Shown: positions 24,991 to 38,754, counted from the stretch's first letter. The stretch is DNA of 64,000 bases from Promerops cafer (GCA_013398275.1 VZSE01006029.1:2384000-2447999); one strand, 5' to 3'. The notes: generated by a model from the sequence alone, not told the origin. Translations and numbers: made by a program.

Positions 24991-27900
24991 GGTACAAAAG
25001 TCCCCAGGACTCCCCATTTCTGAACCTCGAGTGAAAGAGAGAACAAATGCAGAAATGACTGAGACTGTCAGGAGTATGGCTCACTAAACCGTTTGGCCAG
25101 CTGCAGAGTTTCCTAAGCTCTAAGCTGGGCTGCAGCCCCAGGGGCTTGGAAAGGCTGGTCTGAAGGTAGGAAGCTCTTTTTCTTCTTTTTAACAGTGAGA
25201 TACAATGAGGGCAACAATCCTTTCAAGTGGCTGTACTCATATGCATACTTATATGAACATATGCGGTGGCAGTGCTGCATGGGGATACAGATGGAATTCC
25301 CTTGTATCTGCGCATCTCAGGAACCTTAAATTATTTTTAATTCTGGTTCTGGTTCTGCTTTCCCCCCTTCACCATGGAGACTCACCTCTCTGCCCTACTT
25401 ACCCACCTTGTGTTCATCAAATACAGATACAGCTCAATCATTAGTATACTTGCACCACTCTGAAGACAACTAAGTCTCTTTTTAAAAAAGTTTAATTAGT
25501 CTTTGGAGCACTGACCCACCAGTTGGTCCTATTAAACCAAACAAAAATTCCTGCTAATAATTATAAGTCCACAGCTCTCTCCAGGAGACGATTTTTGTGA
25601 TAATAAAGGCAAAAACTGCGGTAAAATCAGAAAATGGTCGGTGAGCATCTTTAAAACAGTGTGAAAAGCACTGACCTTTATGACTGTTTATTCCACTCAG
25701 TAAAATTGTCCAAATGAAACACTGACAGTTTTATTACCTAGTGGACTGTAATAAACCAAAATTCAATATTCTTTTTTCACTACAACTATTATTTTGGAGC
25801 ATCTTGAAAAATTATATTCTTCATGTCCAGAAACATAAAATGCAGTAATTCAAGATACACCAAAGAGTTTGCCAAATAGATTTTGACAAAGGTTCTCCAT
25901 CAATATTTTACTGAGAATGAAAAATGAACATCTCCTTTTTATTTATTCTCTCAGGAGCCTAGCAACCTCTCACTGTGCTTCAAGGGAAAACTCAGTGCTT
26001 CTGAAACGATAAAGTCTTTCATGCAATCTTTTAAGAAGGTTCCAGGGCCACATGTCCACAATTTTTCATTTACTTTTTAATGGGATCTTTTTCTCAAATT
26101 CATATCTGGCATATTTTTGAGTAATATTCATAGCAAAGCAACACCTTGTCTGCATAGGTATTTATTCCTGCAGAGATCTGCGTTTTGATTTTATCTGTGT
26201 GTGAAATGAATTCTGACAGCTCAGCTTATCAGTAAAAATGAAGGCTGCTTTTACAAATACAGTCTGCTCATGCACTCCCCTGCTAAACAGGCTACAAAAG
26301 TCTAGCAGTTTCATCAGGGTGAGGAAGCCTCTGAGCCTGTTGGTTTCCACTTCATGACTTAATTTTAATGCTTTTTGGGGTGAAGTAGTTCAAAAAGCTG
26401 AACAAAGAATGAAGACCTGTCCTTACTTGTTGATAGTCAAATATTACCACCTTTACCATTCATGAGCGTTTTATCCATGTTGGATTCCATTAAGGGAAAT
26501 ATGCACACGTGGTGGAGGGACAGACATTGCCTTCTACAGGCCGTTGCAGAATTGTAGCCTAAGTGCTCTGATGGCTCCTTGGCAATTCCTGCCTCCTTTT
26601 AATGAGAACCTGGGGGAGAGGACTCACCTCCCATTTTGCTGAAATTGGAGGTTCCTAAAGGAGAAGGGGTGGAAAGCTTTAGCAGCACCATGAAATGGGC
26701 CCTTCTTTGGAAACACCATGCCTGCCTACAGAGAGAATGACAGGGCAGTGAGTTCTTCTCTTCCTTACTGGCATGAGTCTCTTGGAGAAGGTACCAGTGT
26801 GGACAGACAATCACGCTTTCTCAGCTGACACTTAACCCTTGGCTGTCAAGTGATCCATGTCACTGCCTTGGGTGCCAGCTAGAACTGGTTATGCTATTTT
26901 GGGCTCTGTGATGGCAGAAAGTAGGATTTACAGTGTACCTTCCTTTATGATGGCCAGAAAATATCCTTTGACTGGCCTCAGTCCCTTTACTGTGAGTGAT
27001 TTGAATTATAATGATACCTCTAATATTCTTAATAGAAAAATGTGTGGTATGCCGTAGACCTCTGGAAAGAATGAACAAACCTGTGGCTCAGAATCATCAA
27101 AAGCAGCAGAATGGTGCATCATTCTGCAATGGAGATTTGTCTGCAGCTTCTTTTTCTGTAGCATTTCTCTTTAAACATTTTCTCAGCATCAATATGTTGG
27201 TCATTCCATCACAGAAAAGAATACTCCTTTGCAAAATATGATAGAGCTGCAAGCATACATAAAACATCTTAGATCATAGAGATTTTCTCAGAAGTGACTG
27301 ATAATCAGAGAGATAAACTGACAGGGAGATAGTTGATGTAGAAGTAAGGCCTTGACATAAATCTTTCAAAGGAAAGGGAATAACTGGTAAAGAAAGTGAA
27401 AAAATAGAATGTCAAATATTCAGGAAGTTGGATACAAGTCTAGGTTACAGTGCACTTGCACATCCAGAATACCTAGTGTGAGGGGAGAGTAAAAGTAAAT
27501 CAGAGCATCTGTTCTTCCAGCATTCATGTTTCAGTATTGTTTTGGTGTATGCTCCTGGTTTGATGGGGTCAGCAGTTCATTGCATCTAAATGCATGATTG
27601 TCTCCTTAAATGATCTTTCAGATCATGTTTACTTGTTTACTTCAGTCCTCAGACTGGGATGTACCCAGTGAAAACTGGCTGCTGTGCATTTTGATGTTAC
27701 AAGGTGCAGAGCACTGCACATCCCTGTATCTGAGGGCACAGTTAAGCCCTCAGAACAGCTGAATTGTGTCTTTGTACAACAGGGGATTTGATAATTGGGC
27801 AGATGAAGCATGAAGGAATGAAGCTAGAGAGCTGGTGGCCCAAATTCCAGTCTGAATCTAACAAATTGCATTGTAAAAATGATTTTTTTGTCTTTAAAAC

Positions 27901-29860
27901 ATCTTTATAGCAGGGCTGTAATGGAGATAAAGCAGATGTTATTTACTGCTGTAGTATCATTCAAACATCATTCTTTTAGAAGCATGCTATGCTGCTCATA
28001 AGCAGGCACAGGGCAGCAGTCGAGTCATTGTGCTGTCTGCTTTTGTAACTGTTCCCACTGAGCAAAATCCTAAGGTCATTCAGTGCCTGCATGACATGGA
28101 GCAGGGGCATGTCAGAAATATATCCTGTTATGTTTGGGGTGCAGTTAGAGATAATAATAAGTTGGCTTATAGTTTTAATCAGCAATGATTAGATGCATCT
28201 CTGCCAGATATGTAGAAAAAACATCTGTAATGTTCATGTAAGTGTTACATCCAGATTCCTTAGTCAGTTGTGCATGGGAAAAGGAAGTATTTTGAAATAT
28301 TGCCAACACATGGATATTAGGTTATTACTTTAATTGACTGCATCAGCAAATGCACAGAGGTATCACTTACCAGACAAGTTTCTCTTGGTTAGTCTCTGAT
28401 AGTGGATTTCTGTTCACATAAATGGAGTTTCTAGAGCTTCCTAAGGAAAGAAATATGAGGAATAGACATCCCATTTATCATCCTCAGGCCAGTGGGGACA
28501 CTGAATATTTTAACTGAGTTTTGACAAATTGTGTGTAAGTCAGTGATCTAGGAATGAAGTTCTGGAAACCATTGACTATACATTTGTAAAAACAAGTAGG
28601 AAATTTAATATGTTAGGAGCCAGAGGGAAGGAGTATGCCAGTGTCGTGCAGAGAGAAACTTACACTTGAGACAGGGAATAAACTGTAGTTATAATTACAG
28701 AAAAAATTTTGGCTGCACTAAAGGGTGTTTTGGCATTGATTTCAGAGATAATAGAATTTCATCCAGAGCATGTAGGAGTGAACAGTATTTGTTAGGATCA
28801 TATCTTTAAGACAGATGCAGGTATAAACTAAAGGACAGATGCCCCAGAGAGAGCAGTAACAGTTAGGAATAAAATCACTTTTTTCCTCTGATCAATGAAC
28901 TTTGTGTATGGTTTTGTAATGGCATTTTTTTGCTCTGCAGGGCAATTTGAGAAAATATGTTTTGTTCCTTCCCCTTCTTTAAATTTGATGTTTTCAAGCT
29001 GGTTTATGTGAAAGGGAAAAAGAATGCAATCCTTAGGTAATCACTTGCTGTTCCAGGAGAAAAGCTTTTGACATTTGCCTTATGCATGAAAGTAGTGGCA
29101 CTGAGTGCCAATACCTAGAAAAGAAGTTTCACATCAGTGCAGGGATTGACAGTACTGTGTATGTTGATGCCAACTTTGTGCAGGGCTATGATCTCTCGCT
29201 GGCTCTATAGAAGTGCCACACTGCCCCTTTGCAGATATGTCAGCAGGTCCTAAGGGCACATTTCTGTTAGCTGAGTGTTCCCATGGCACTCTGCTGAAAA
29301 AAGCTTCTACTAGTTCCTGACCTGAGATCTCAATGCAATACAAAATGCTTTCTCACAACACCTCTAGTTTAAAACCTGTAGGAAGCATTCTTATTTTACT
29401 TGTTGTGCAGAGCTATTGTGCAGAAAGCAAGGCTGCAAGAGCAGCTATGTGGACACAGAACATATTCTGCCAGTGGCAAAACAGGCATTATGAACTTCAC
29501 TGAAGTATAAACCAAAGTTTGTTTTTAGGAGTAGGGAAAGCACTAAGGGTACATTCTATTCATTCCAGATCTACCTGGGGTCCCAGAGCTTCACAGAGAT
29601 GAAATTACAAGAGTTCTGTGATGCCAGTGCTTAAGGGAATGTCTTTGCTCTGGGTGACACCTCATGAAGAGGATGTTATCTTAGCTGGACATTATCAGCT
29701 GTGTAAACTCAAGACTTGAAAAATTCCCTCTCCTAAGTGCATCACTAAAAATTGAGGAAATCTGGCATCTCCTGAAACACTTTGGTAAGCCTGCAAAGTT
29801 TGTAACTTCCCTGCTTCCATTTCTATGCTGGAAAATCAAGAGGGGAGGAAAAGATTTTTA

Positions 29861-29864
<4 letters not shown>
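24991..29864. other. Unique noncoding DNA
   Basis: A long stretch with only short chance frames. No recognised repeat family, RNA gene or exon. Confidence 0.5.
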
Positions 29865-29900
<36 letters not shown>

Positions 29901-29912
29901 NTTTTTTTTTTT
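29865..29912. repeat. Poly-T tract with an ambiguous base
   Basis: A 48-bp T homopolymer contains an N at 29901. The length is probably not exact, because homopolymers of this size are poorly resolved in assembly. Confidence 0.9.
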
Positions 29913-31155
29913 CCACTTGATGTTCTAGTGTTTTGAATGCAGAAATTCAAGGACCATGGAATATAAATGTGCAATGAAAGAACTGATCTGACTGCCAGAA
30001 CCTCAGCCAAGATTCAGTGCAGCTGTGGCTCAGCAAGGGGAGATGGGTCGGGAAGTCTCTGTATCATCCATATAGGTCTGGCTGTTCAGAATATCAATTC
30101 TGCTCATTGCTGTTGGATTATACACTGAGGAGAAGAAGAAAATGAACTTGCTCTCTGGAATGCAAGATGAGAAATAGTTCTGCTGCCTAGCCTCACATTT
30201 TTGAACTATGATTCTGCTGATATCAGCAGCTGTCTGCTGAATCATCTTTCTCTTTTGCTGTTGCCTTGGTCCTTTTAAAGGAAGAATAACCACAGTGAAA
30301 TAAGATGGAGTAAAATACAGCTGAACTTCAAAGGGATTACTGCAGCAGGGACTGGAGACCCACAAAAAGACACAGTAAATATAAAATGAACATAAATATT
30401 TTGCTGTTCCAAAATGGGGTTTCAATTGTTTTGATACAAATATTCCAACCAAATACAGAAACGGAAGTTTCAGAATAGCACAAAAATGATAACACACACG
30501 CACAGACACACACACAAATATTTTCAAGTTTTCTGTTACAGTGCCAGACCTTGGCAGCAGGAGATTATTAGCCTGTTTTTCAGAGTTTCAGGTCTAATTT
30601 TTGTCTCTTTTTTAACAGAATAATTTCACTGACTTCAAGAGATACATACCTCACTTTGCCAAGGATACCACATATAGACTGGAGAAATACATGTAACTTA
30701 ACCAGACAAATAAATTTCCAGATGCTTTTCTGCCTTCAGTAAAAAACTAGGGGTTTAGTCTTGCTTGTCTAAATATAACAGTAAAGCTTTGTTTGCTTTC
30801 ACAAATGAATAATATTCCAGATTATCTTCTGTGCATTTCAGTTGCTATTTCTGCAAATATACATATATTTTCATTTGTCCTAAATTCTCTATTTTTTTCA
30901 ATAAATAGCAAACTACAATAACTATTACTGGCACTGTTTATTGAAGTATACAAAAGGGTTTAATCCATATCATAGTTTTAAGACAAATTTTCCATTTAGA
31001 ATTACTATAGTACAACTGGAAACTGATAACAAAGTACAATGTCTAGAGCTGCTATGTATTTATCACAGTTGAGGAAGTGCACTTCCATATTATCACTTCA
31101 ATTAATTAGCACTTCTCCTAATGGAAAATTCAATTTAAAAAAATGTCTTCTCTTG
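29913..31155. other. Unique noncoding DNA including a short (CA)n
   Basis: A 165-codon minus-strand frame (30030-30527) is present, but it is Cys/Phe-rich, partly translates the (CA)n at 30491-30517, and has no recognisable domain. It is judged to be chance. Confidence 0.5.
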
Positions 31156-31160
31156 NNNNN
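31156..31160. other. Assembly gap (5 N)
   Basis: Five Ns lie immediately before an A-run/T-run junction. This is probably a placeholder for an unresolved homopolymer region. Confidence 0.95.
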
Positions 31161-31165
31161 TTAAA

Positions 31166-31169
<4 letters not shown>

Positions 31170-31222
<53 letters not shown>

Positions 31223-31293
31223 TATGTTTTGCTTCCTTTTCATTTGTGTTTGGTTTGGTTGGGTTTTTTGTTGTTGTTTTTGTTGGGGTTTTT
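31170..31293. repeat. Poly-T tract followed by T/G-only sequence
   Basis: A 52-bp T homopolymer (31170-31221) is followed after a short T-rich spacer by about 50 bp of only T and G (31243-31293), including GTTGTTG and TTGGTTTGG units. It is the reverse-complement class of the A/C-only tracts elsewhere. Confidence 0.9.
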
Positions 31294-32593
31294 CTGTGGG
31301 TTATTTTAGATAAAATGTCTGTGTTTTAGGATTTTGGGTCCAATCATCTTCTCCCAGCTTTTGATAATACCACTTGGGTGGCAGGAGAAGTGCTCATAAC
31401 TAGTGTTTGCTTAGTGCTGTGTGTGAGCACTTAGCCCTGGGCCTCCCTGGGACATATGTTTCTCCAAAAGCTGATTGAGGAAGGCAAAGTTGGACTTCTG
31501 CTCTGAAACTTTCTCCCAAAATCCCATCTTCCTCTGTTGATTCCAAGATAATTTCAGCTGCACTTTCCAGGGGAATATTACCAAATGGATAAGGAAATGG
31601 AGAAGCTGTTTAATATTCCTGTGTTTTAGGGTGGTGTCTTGGTCAACTTCTGGAATGTCATAAGGTGGTGCACAAAAGCTCTAGAAAGCCCTGGCTGATG
31701 ACCACAGGACTGAGAGGAACAATTCCAGTGGGATGACCCCAGGGTGACCCAGGACAGCTCACTAAGCCAGCAAAACCCTACCCTGTTTTTTCCCTTAGTT
31801 TTCTGCTGATTCAGGGAGTTGAATCATCTCCCTGCAAGGTCAGAGCAAGGTGAAAATGGAGAGGAGAAGGAAGAAGAGGAAGAGCCTGGCCCCTTCAGCA
31901 ACACCAGTCTTCCAAAGGAGCTCAGCCCAGCTCAGCTGATCACCTTTTGGCTCAATTCACATGAAATATTGAGATAAATTTAGAAAAACTGTTTGACACT
32001 CAAGACCTACTCATTCACCACCTCCACATATTAGTGAAGAACAGTTTACGCATGCAGAATTTTCAATCACTTCGTATGTATTCCAGCAATAATAATCACA
32101 TAACTGCATCTTGGGTTTAGCCCTGCTCAACAAGAAACAGATTCTCAGTCCCTGTCAGGTATGCAACTTTTCTGTGTGGATACACTGTTCAGTGTGGTCT
32201 GTTCAGCAGGAACTAGTTAATTTACTTGTGAGTTAATCCGGAAAACCTCTGTGGCAGTCTGAAACAAAGAGGGATTGATGAAAAAACAGACACAGCAGTC
32301 ATTTATTTGGTGATGTGGTCTGAATAAGAGACGAACAGTAATGGGTTATTTAAACAAGCCTCCTTTATTGTCTTTGTGCTAACAAGATTTTGTGACATTA
32401 CAGAAGGAGATCATCAAAAGGTCCAGTAAAGTTCCCTGCCCTTTAGTGTAAAATTTCTCCAATTTCCTCCAGGCAGAAACAATCTGCTGACTAGTGGCAT
32501 CTGCCCTGTGCTGCACAGGCTCTTTTAGGGTGAATGAAGTTGTGCTTCCTTCCACATTTAACTAAGGGAAGTGAAGGAAGAATTGCTTGCCGG
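31294..32593. other. Unique noncoding DNA
   Basis: A moderately GC-richer block at about 31320-31940 has no recognisable coding or repeat identity. Confidence 0.5.
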
Positions 32594-32697
32594 GTATATA
32601 CACATGTGCTTATATATAACACTACATATACATGCACGTACATATACTGGGATATGTGTATGTGTGTTTGATTATATGCATTATATCTACACATAGA
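32594..32697. repeat. Degenerate TA/CA/TG alternating purine-pyrimidine tract
   Basis: About 100 bp of mostly alternating purine-pyrimidine sequence (TATATACACATG..., CATATACATG..., TATGTGTATGTGTG). It is an old interrupted microsatellite. The 106-codon minus-strand frame over it is an artefact of the repeat. Confidence 0.75.
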
Positions 32698-33039
32698 GAG
32701 ATCTTTATAAGTACATATAGGAAAAAAAATGCCTAACAATTTTAAACTGGACCTGCAAAAGTATGGCTTAGATTTGATCAAAACAGCAAGGCAGGAAGTG
32801 AGTTGATACATTTCTGCTGCTGCAATCTCTCTTTAGGTCAAGTACCCTGGCAGTAGGAAAACCACTGCCTTGTCAGCCTGTATCTGCAAAAAGCAAATAC
32901 ATTCTGGTCGATGCCATCTGCCCCTTTAATGTGACTTAGGCACATGGGATGGGAAATGCCAGAATGTTTTAGCAGGGCTGTCCTGTCTAAGGCTACTGAA
33001 GATGTTCAGTATTTGATATGTGGAACAGTTGGAGGTATG
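32698..33039. other. Unique noncoding DNA
   Basis: Nothing recognisable. The 69-codon frame beginning at 32944 runs into the CR1 relic that follows. Confidence 0.45.
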
Positions 33040-33441
33040 GCAGAGCAAATCAACAGAGATCCAGAAAACATGACCTATGAGGAAAGATTAAAAGACTTGA
33101 AGAAGTCTATTTACTATCCTAAAGAAGAAAAGATTAAGGAGAAGACAAAATAATGGCTTTCAAGTAAAAATGAAAAGACAAAAGGAATAAATTGTCTCTA
33201 GAACCATGATGAATCAGATAAGGGGCAATAAAGTCAGATTGTAACAAGGAAGACTTAGGTCAGAGACTATGAAATGTTTCTGCAGGGAGCAAGTACATAT
33301 GTACACACAGAGGAGATGTGACTGCCAGCACTGAGGTCTTCAAGAATAGAGCAGAAGAGAAACTATCTTGAGGGGCCTGGATTATTGTTTTCTGCAGAGG
33401 GCTGGAATTCTTAAAGCTCCTGCCAGGCTAATTTTCTGACT
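33040..33441 (+). mobile_element. Old CR1-type LINE fragment (end of ORF2 and 3' UTR)
   Basis: Three blocks appear in the order expected for the 3' end of older CR1 subfamilies: ACATGACCTATGAGGAAAGA (about 33068-33087); CAAGGAAGACTTAGGTCAGA (about 33246-33265); and GAGGTCTTCAAGAATAGA (about 33331-33348), followed by GCAGAGGGCTGGAA and CCTGCCAGGCTAATTTTCTGA near 33395-33440. The octamer tail has decayed and the spacing shows indels, so it is clearly older than the copies at 43.8 and 63 kb. The short lysine-rich frame ending at 33153 is a remnant of this copy and not a gene. Confidence 0.6.
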
Positions 33442-34439
33442 TTTTGGTAATTTTCAAGCTATTTTATCTGGCCCAATGATTTTTGACCAGAAAATTGAAT
33501 CAGTATGTATCAGGGACCCTTGGGATATGCTGGGGAAAGACTAAGACAACTGAGGATCATGCATCTGCTACACAAGTGTGATATGCCCAGACAAGGAGAA
33601 CGCAGACCGTGAATGAATCGTTTTGGTATATTATATATGATAGCTGGAGATACTGAAATTGGCTTTGTGTGCACATGCAATGGAGACAAATGCTCCTTTA
33701 TTTCCCAAAACACAGAGAAATGCATTAAAACAAATGTTCTGGGTTAGGATTAAGCTCAACAAATCCAGGAAACTGAGAGTTAAACTTCTCACTCTTTCCC
33801 ACAACTGAAAGCTGTTGTACTTGGTCCTTGATGCATAGCTTGAATTTTTGCATAGTTTAGTTAATTTAGAGGATTTAGGAAGGCTTGCTATAAATATTAC
33901 ATAACAGTAACATTCTGTTGTATTAAGAATGAATACCAAGGACTTTATCAGAGACAGGAGCTGAAGTTTGAATCATGGCAAGGGGGTATGTAGAAAATTA
34001 TGTTAAAAGAGATGCAGAAGCAGTTCAAGTATACTAATATATGCTAATTTTTTTATCTTCAATTCATCTTGCTTTCTCCTGAGCCCATTTTCCAAAGGAC
34101 CAAACTATGTTGCAAAACCAGAAAACCAAGTACTGCATAATACTTATTGGACTTTCTTGGATGCATTAACTCAAAGACTGCTTATGACTTCAGTGGATTT
34201 GAATTTTATGAATGCCTGATTGCAATGTGTGGTGATAATGTAACCAGCAACATAATTTATGTTCATAGTTTTGGAGGAGAGAGAGAAATCATAGAATACG
34301 CTACTTTGAATAGAAGAACAGTATTTTATTATAGCATTTCACCCTTTCAGCACCACCATCTGTCATGTTTTGAAAAACCCAGATAAAAGTAGAGTAGGGG
34401 ACAAGGCTTATACACACAAATGACAATAGCCATCAGCTT
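33442..34439. other. Unique noncoding DNA
   Basis: Short frames only. The frame at 34147-34386 looks protein-like on casual reading but has no acceptor, donor or family support. Confidence 0.5.
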
Positions 34440-35165
34440 TTTTCCCCCAGCATGTCCACACGTTGCTCATGAGGTTGGGCTACTACCCCTGGAACTTTCC
34501 AGTCAGAGATTTCACAGAAAAAAAATAAATAATTAGAAATAAAAGGAAGTAAGGAATGTGAACAGACAGAAAGGGAGCAAGGAAGGAATTGACTCTTTAA
34601 GAGCAAGACTGCTAGCAGCAGGACAGGTGGAAGCCAGTGAGCATTACAAGTGCTCTCCACACAAAGAGCAGTATTTGCAGATTGTCACTGTCACTGATTG
34701 TGTGACCCAGGCCCAAGATGTTACAGGTGTTAGCCTACAGGGAAGGAATGGTTTGCCATCAGCAGAGGGACTAGCCAGAAGCTGAGGTCAACCCCAAAGT
34801 ACACAATGTCCTCGCTGACTGTCCTCTAGCAGGCAGAGCTGGGTGCTGGTAACAGGGTCCACCAACAGCATCCCCCTCCGCCCCCCAATAAGTGAAAATC
34901 TAGGATCCATCCAGGGACACCAGTAGGGAACAGTAGAAGAAGAGACCAAAGATAAGACTGGAAACAAGGCTGCTACACAGATCCAAGGCCTGTCCATGAG
35001 TCTGGGTGAAAGGGAAGACCAAGCCTGAGCTGAAATAGGGCTCCTGGGCCCAAGGAATAAGTACTTTAATGGTCACCAATCCACACGGTACTGTGAGATG
35101 GCGACCAAAATTTAGGGATTTATACAGCATTGTTCTGCACAACCAGAGGGATTTATAGCCCAGTC
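34440..35165 (-). repeat. Unclassified repeat-like block, possible solo LTR
   Basis: This block is GC-richer than its flanks. Read on the minus strand it begins with two TATAAATCCCT elements about 30 bp apart (within 35110-35160), then TTGGTCGCCATCTCACAG and a 3' stretch rich in Ctg/ctc. The TATA-like start and compact CpG-containing segment recall a long terminal repeat, but I could not define TG...CA ends, a target-site duplication or a known family. It may equally be an unrelated unique segment. Confidence 0.2.
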
Positions 35166-38100
35166 TTGAGGAAAGTTAGCAAAATGGAAATTCGCCAGTT
35201 TGGAATAATATGATTTCCAGGTGGACTTTATTAGTTATTTGATTATCCATCATTTAAAATCACTTCCTTTCCTAAGGAGCATACTTTCAATGGTCATATT
35301 AGATAATGTCACTTACTAGATCCTCCTTCTGGAACTCAAATCTTGCCCAATTACCAAAACAGACAAGTTTGTATTGGCAGAAGCCTGTTACTATACAGTG
35401 TAAAAAGGGAGGGCATGGAGTACTGGAAAGGTTAATATGCAACTAAGAAGCAGTCCCTGCTGCTTCAAATTGCTTGCCCCAGTTCTGACCTGAGAGAATG
35501 GCAGAGAAAGGAAAATATCATTAAAAAAGTTACAGGTACCGGATTTTGAGTTGCATCAGGACTAAACATATCCAGACAATGTTTTCTTAGCTCTTTCCAC
35601 TTGTTTGAAGCAAGCTGTATTCCTGTGAACCTTTCTGAGCATCAAATGTCAAGCCAAATCCAAGATTATTAAGTGATATGCATATCCTTTAACCTGACAG
35701 AGCAAAATTAAGTTTGGATTGGCTACTTAACCCTGTGAATCAAGCTAAAACAAGCATTACTTTGTTTCCTAGTCTCACAAGTCAGAAGGTAGCACATGCT
35801 CTTGCACAGAAAGTCAAGAGAGGGCTTTGCACCAATCCTGCCTTTGGATTTGTGGAGCCAGCTGGTGCTAATCAGGCACTGGCCCTTACCCCTGAAAAAT
35901 TCACATCTTGGTGAAAATCCATAAGACAATTCAAGAGCCATTTTTCTGTGGTCGCAAGAATCACAAAAGTGATTCTCCAAACTATGGATAAGTTGGTAGA
36001 AAAGAGGTCATCTGAATTGTGAGTAAAAATAACTGAGCTGGGGTTTGGTACATCATATGCAATAAATATTTACATAGCTCATTCTGTTTTCATCCAGGAA
36101 GTTGAATGCTGTGGCCCAAGTTGTTTGGTTTTGGGGTTCTCTACAGTGACAAAACACCAGCAGAGTGGGTTTGACAACAATTTTGGGCACTGCTGAGATC
36201 CCAACAATCTGCCAAGGGTCTTGCTGAAGGCATGAGTTCAGCAGTTGGAAATTTCAAAGGATTCTATATATTACAGCACTGTCTGATATAAACCTTCCAT
36301 CTCCTGTGAACTGTGGCTAACAGTACAAAATTAGATGGGAAATTTGTGTTGTCGACATTCCATGGAGAAGGCTTAGCAGGGCTGTAGCTCCTGGCTCTGC
36401 AGTCTCCTCGTGTCTCTAGTACTGTAGCAGAAACCTTCTTCCATGTCACAGAGCCTAACTGTGGTCATCACAGCCTTGAGGACCATGAATAGACACAGGT
36501 AAGGGAGTTGTAGGGGATCTAGCAGCATCAGAGATTGCCTTCTGCTGGAATTCCCCAAAGGGCCAAATGAGAACAGCAGATGAGAATCTGGTCCTCCTCC
36601 ACATCCAAGGCTTCCTCTACTTTAGTCAGAAGGCGGAACAATGGAGTCCTGTTGTAGTATGAAAACAATATCTCAGGAATAGCTGAGCCCTTTTCGTTCC
36701 AAAGTAAGATCTGTAGGGAGGAAAGTTTCTTTCAACACACAGGATATGATGTTGCATTTCTGTCATTATCCATATAGATACATATTTCTGATTCAGCTAA
36801 AAGTGTCTGGTACATATTTCATCAGAATTCTGTCTTAAATAAATCACAGGAAAAAACCTCTGAAGAAGAAGCATAAACTGTCAGCACACCTCTAACAATG
36901 AGACACTACTACGTGTTCCACACTTTCCTGTCCCTAGTAGACTGTGAATGGATAAGGAGCAAGCATTTGGAGCAGGTTCAGAAGCATGCCTTACAAAAAA
37001 AAGGTACCTGTAAGATCATAGGGCTCGTTTGTTTGTGCTGAAGGAGATGGAAACAACACCTCTCTCTAAGAAAGCAAGAAATCTGTTTCACACCAGTGGC
37101 AACAGCTGTCACCTCCTCAAGTATGTGAGAGCACCTAGAGATGTTACAGGACAGCAGCCTGTTCACACCTCCTGGGCTGGAGCTCTATGCTGGTGACAGA
37201 GTGCTTGCTGGAAAATTCAGCAGCTCCTGCTGTCTGTTTTCATGCTGCTTTTCCTCACTGCTTGTTCCTTGGCTTTTCAGCAGGCTCCATGGGCATCAGT
37301 GCTTTCCTGGCACTCACCAGCAGTGTCTGCAAACAGGGCTCTGGCCTACAGTGAAGCAGGGTGGTTGCTGGCTGGCTCCTGGACTTGGTAGCCACTGCCA
37401 CTGGACTCCAAGCTTCCTGGCCCTCAATCCTCCTCACCTGAATGGCATTATGCACAGTGTTCCCAGTAATTCATGTATTGCTCTCTGGGTTGTGTCTGTA
37501 GCTCTTCTGATAGCAGCTGAAGAATTTACTGACAGGAAGGTCACCTGGGGTGGCAGAAGGGGCAAGGAGAAATGGTGTTTATTTCCAGTGTCACAGGCCA
37601 TTCTTCTCTTTTTTCCTTAACCTCATGCTCATCATACATTTTGTGGCCAAGGGTAGTACTTTTTTATTATCCTTTGTTTTAATTTCATATTGGGCCTTAG
37701 TTGAAGTCACCTCCTCCCCAGACATTTCCTATTTCTGCATTTCTGCAGTGGCTCTGAACATGGCACATATTGCTATTACCACCATCAGATACCCTGGGGA
37801 AAACTTCCAAGTCTTAAAATTCCCGAGGCAAGCATGATTATTTTATAATTAGAGAGTAAGTGGTGCAGTCCAGAGTATAAAGTATTGACAGAGACTATGA
37901 CTCAAGGCCTTGATTTGAAGCTCACTTGGATGACCTGGAGCAAGTCTCTGGCCTCATTTTTTTCACCTCTTTGCATGTGTAAACTTAATAGTGTCTTAGA
38001 ATGTGTTTGCCCAGACACAGTCTACTAGATCTTTTTTTTTTCGCTTTGGGAAACCATCTAAGTATCATTGTAGTGCAAAACCAAATAGTTCTATAAAGCC

Positions 38101-38754
38101 AGAGGAGACTCCAGCAATCAACAGGTTACCATACACAGAAATAAAGAAAAGAATAAATATTTGAAGAAGGTGAAAAATGTTAAGTTTAATTTGCCTCCAT
38201 TTGTACTTCTCCCTTTGGACTATGTGATATGAGACTCTTGTTCCTTACTTAAAGAGGTAGAATATTTTAGGGAGTTTGAATGCAAAAAGCTGACTTACTG
38301 GTACTATACTTCAAATGTCACCTCAGAATCTGACAGTGTGCAGCAGCCATGAGTAGTTACAGCCGGAATATTTCACAGCACAGCAGTCATAAAGTTATTC
38401 CTTAATGCTGGAAAGTTGGATGGATGAAAACATTTAAAAATATTAATGTGCCTGGATATTGTGGATCTCTCTCTCCTATGGCTGAAAGCAAAGTAAGAAC
38501 AAATAAGAACATATGCTAGTATTTCTCCCTTGAATTTATTTTACCAATGTCCTTTAAAAAGCCTCGTCATTTCCAAGAAGGTCTTAGATGGAATTCAGGA
38601 CAGAAATCAAAATTGCTTTGACATTTTAGAAAAATCCTTTTGAAGTATCCAGTTTTCCCCATGTTTTAATGCTGTTTTCAAAGTTCTTTACAAGCCTTAT
38701 AACCTTGTGGTACCTTGAGGATCTCTCCATCAGTGGATAATTAAAAAGCCATCA
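35166..38754. other. Unique noncoding DNA
   Basis: A GC-richer part at 37140-37620 carries a 159-codon plus-strand frame that is rich in Ser, Cys and Leu and has no recognised domain. It is judged to be chance. No repeats recognised. Confidence 0.5.

Noticed and set aside
30030..30527. 165-codon minus-strand frame as a gene
   Set aside because: Its start translates a (CA)n repeat, the composition is Cys/Phe-rich, and no family likeness was found.
34283..34300. AATCATAGAATACG as the start of a minus-strand CR1
   Set aside because: The sequence that should follow in a minus-strand CR1 (the GGTTGGAA-type block) is absent.
37141..37620. 159-codon plus-strand frame as a gene or exon
   Set aside because: Ser/Cys/Leu-rich with no domain and no clear splice boundaries; the GC-richer local sequence alone makes stops rarer.
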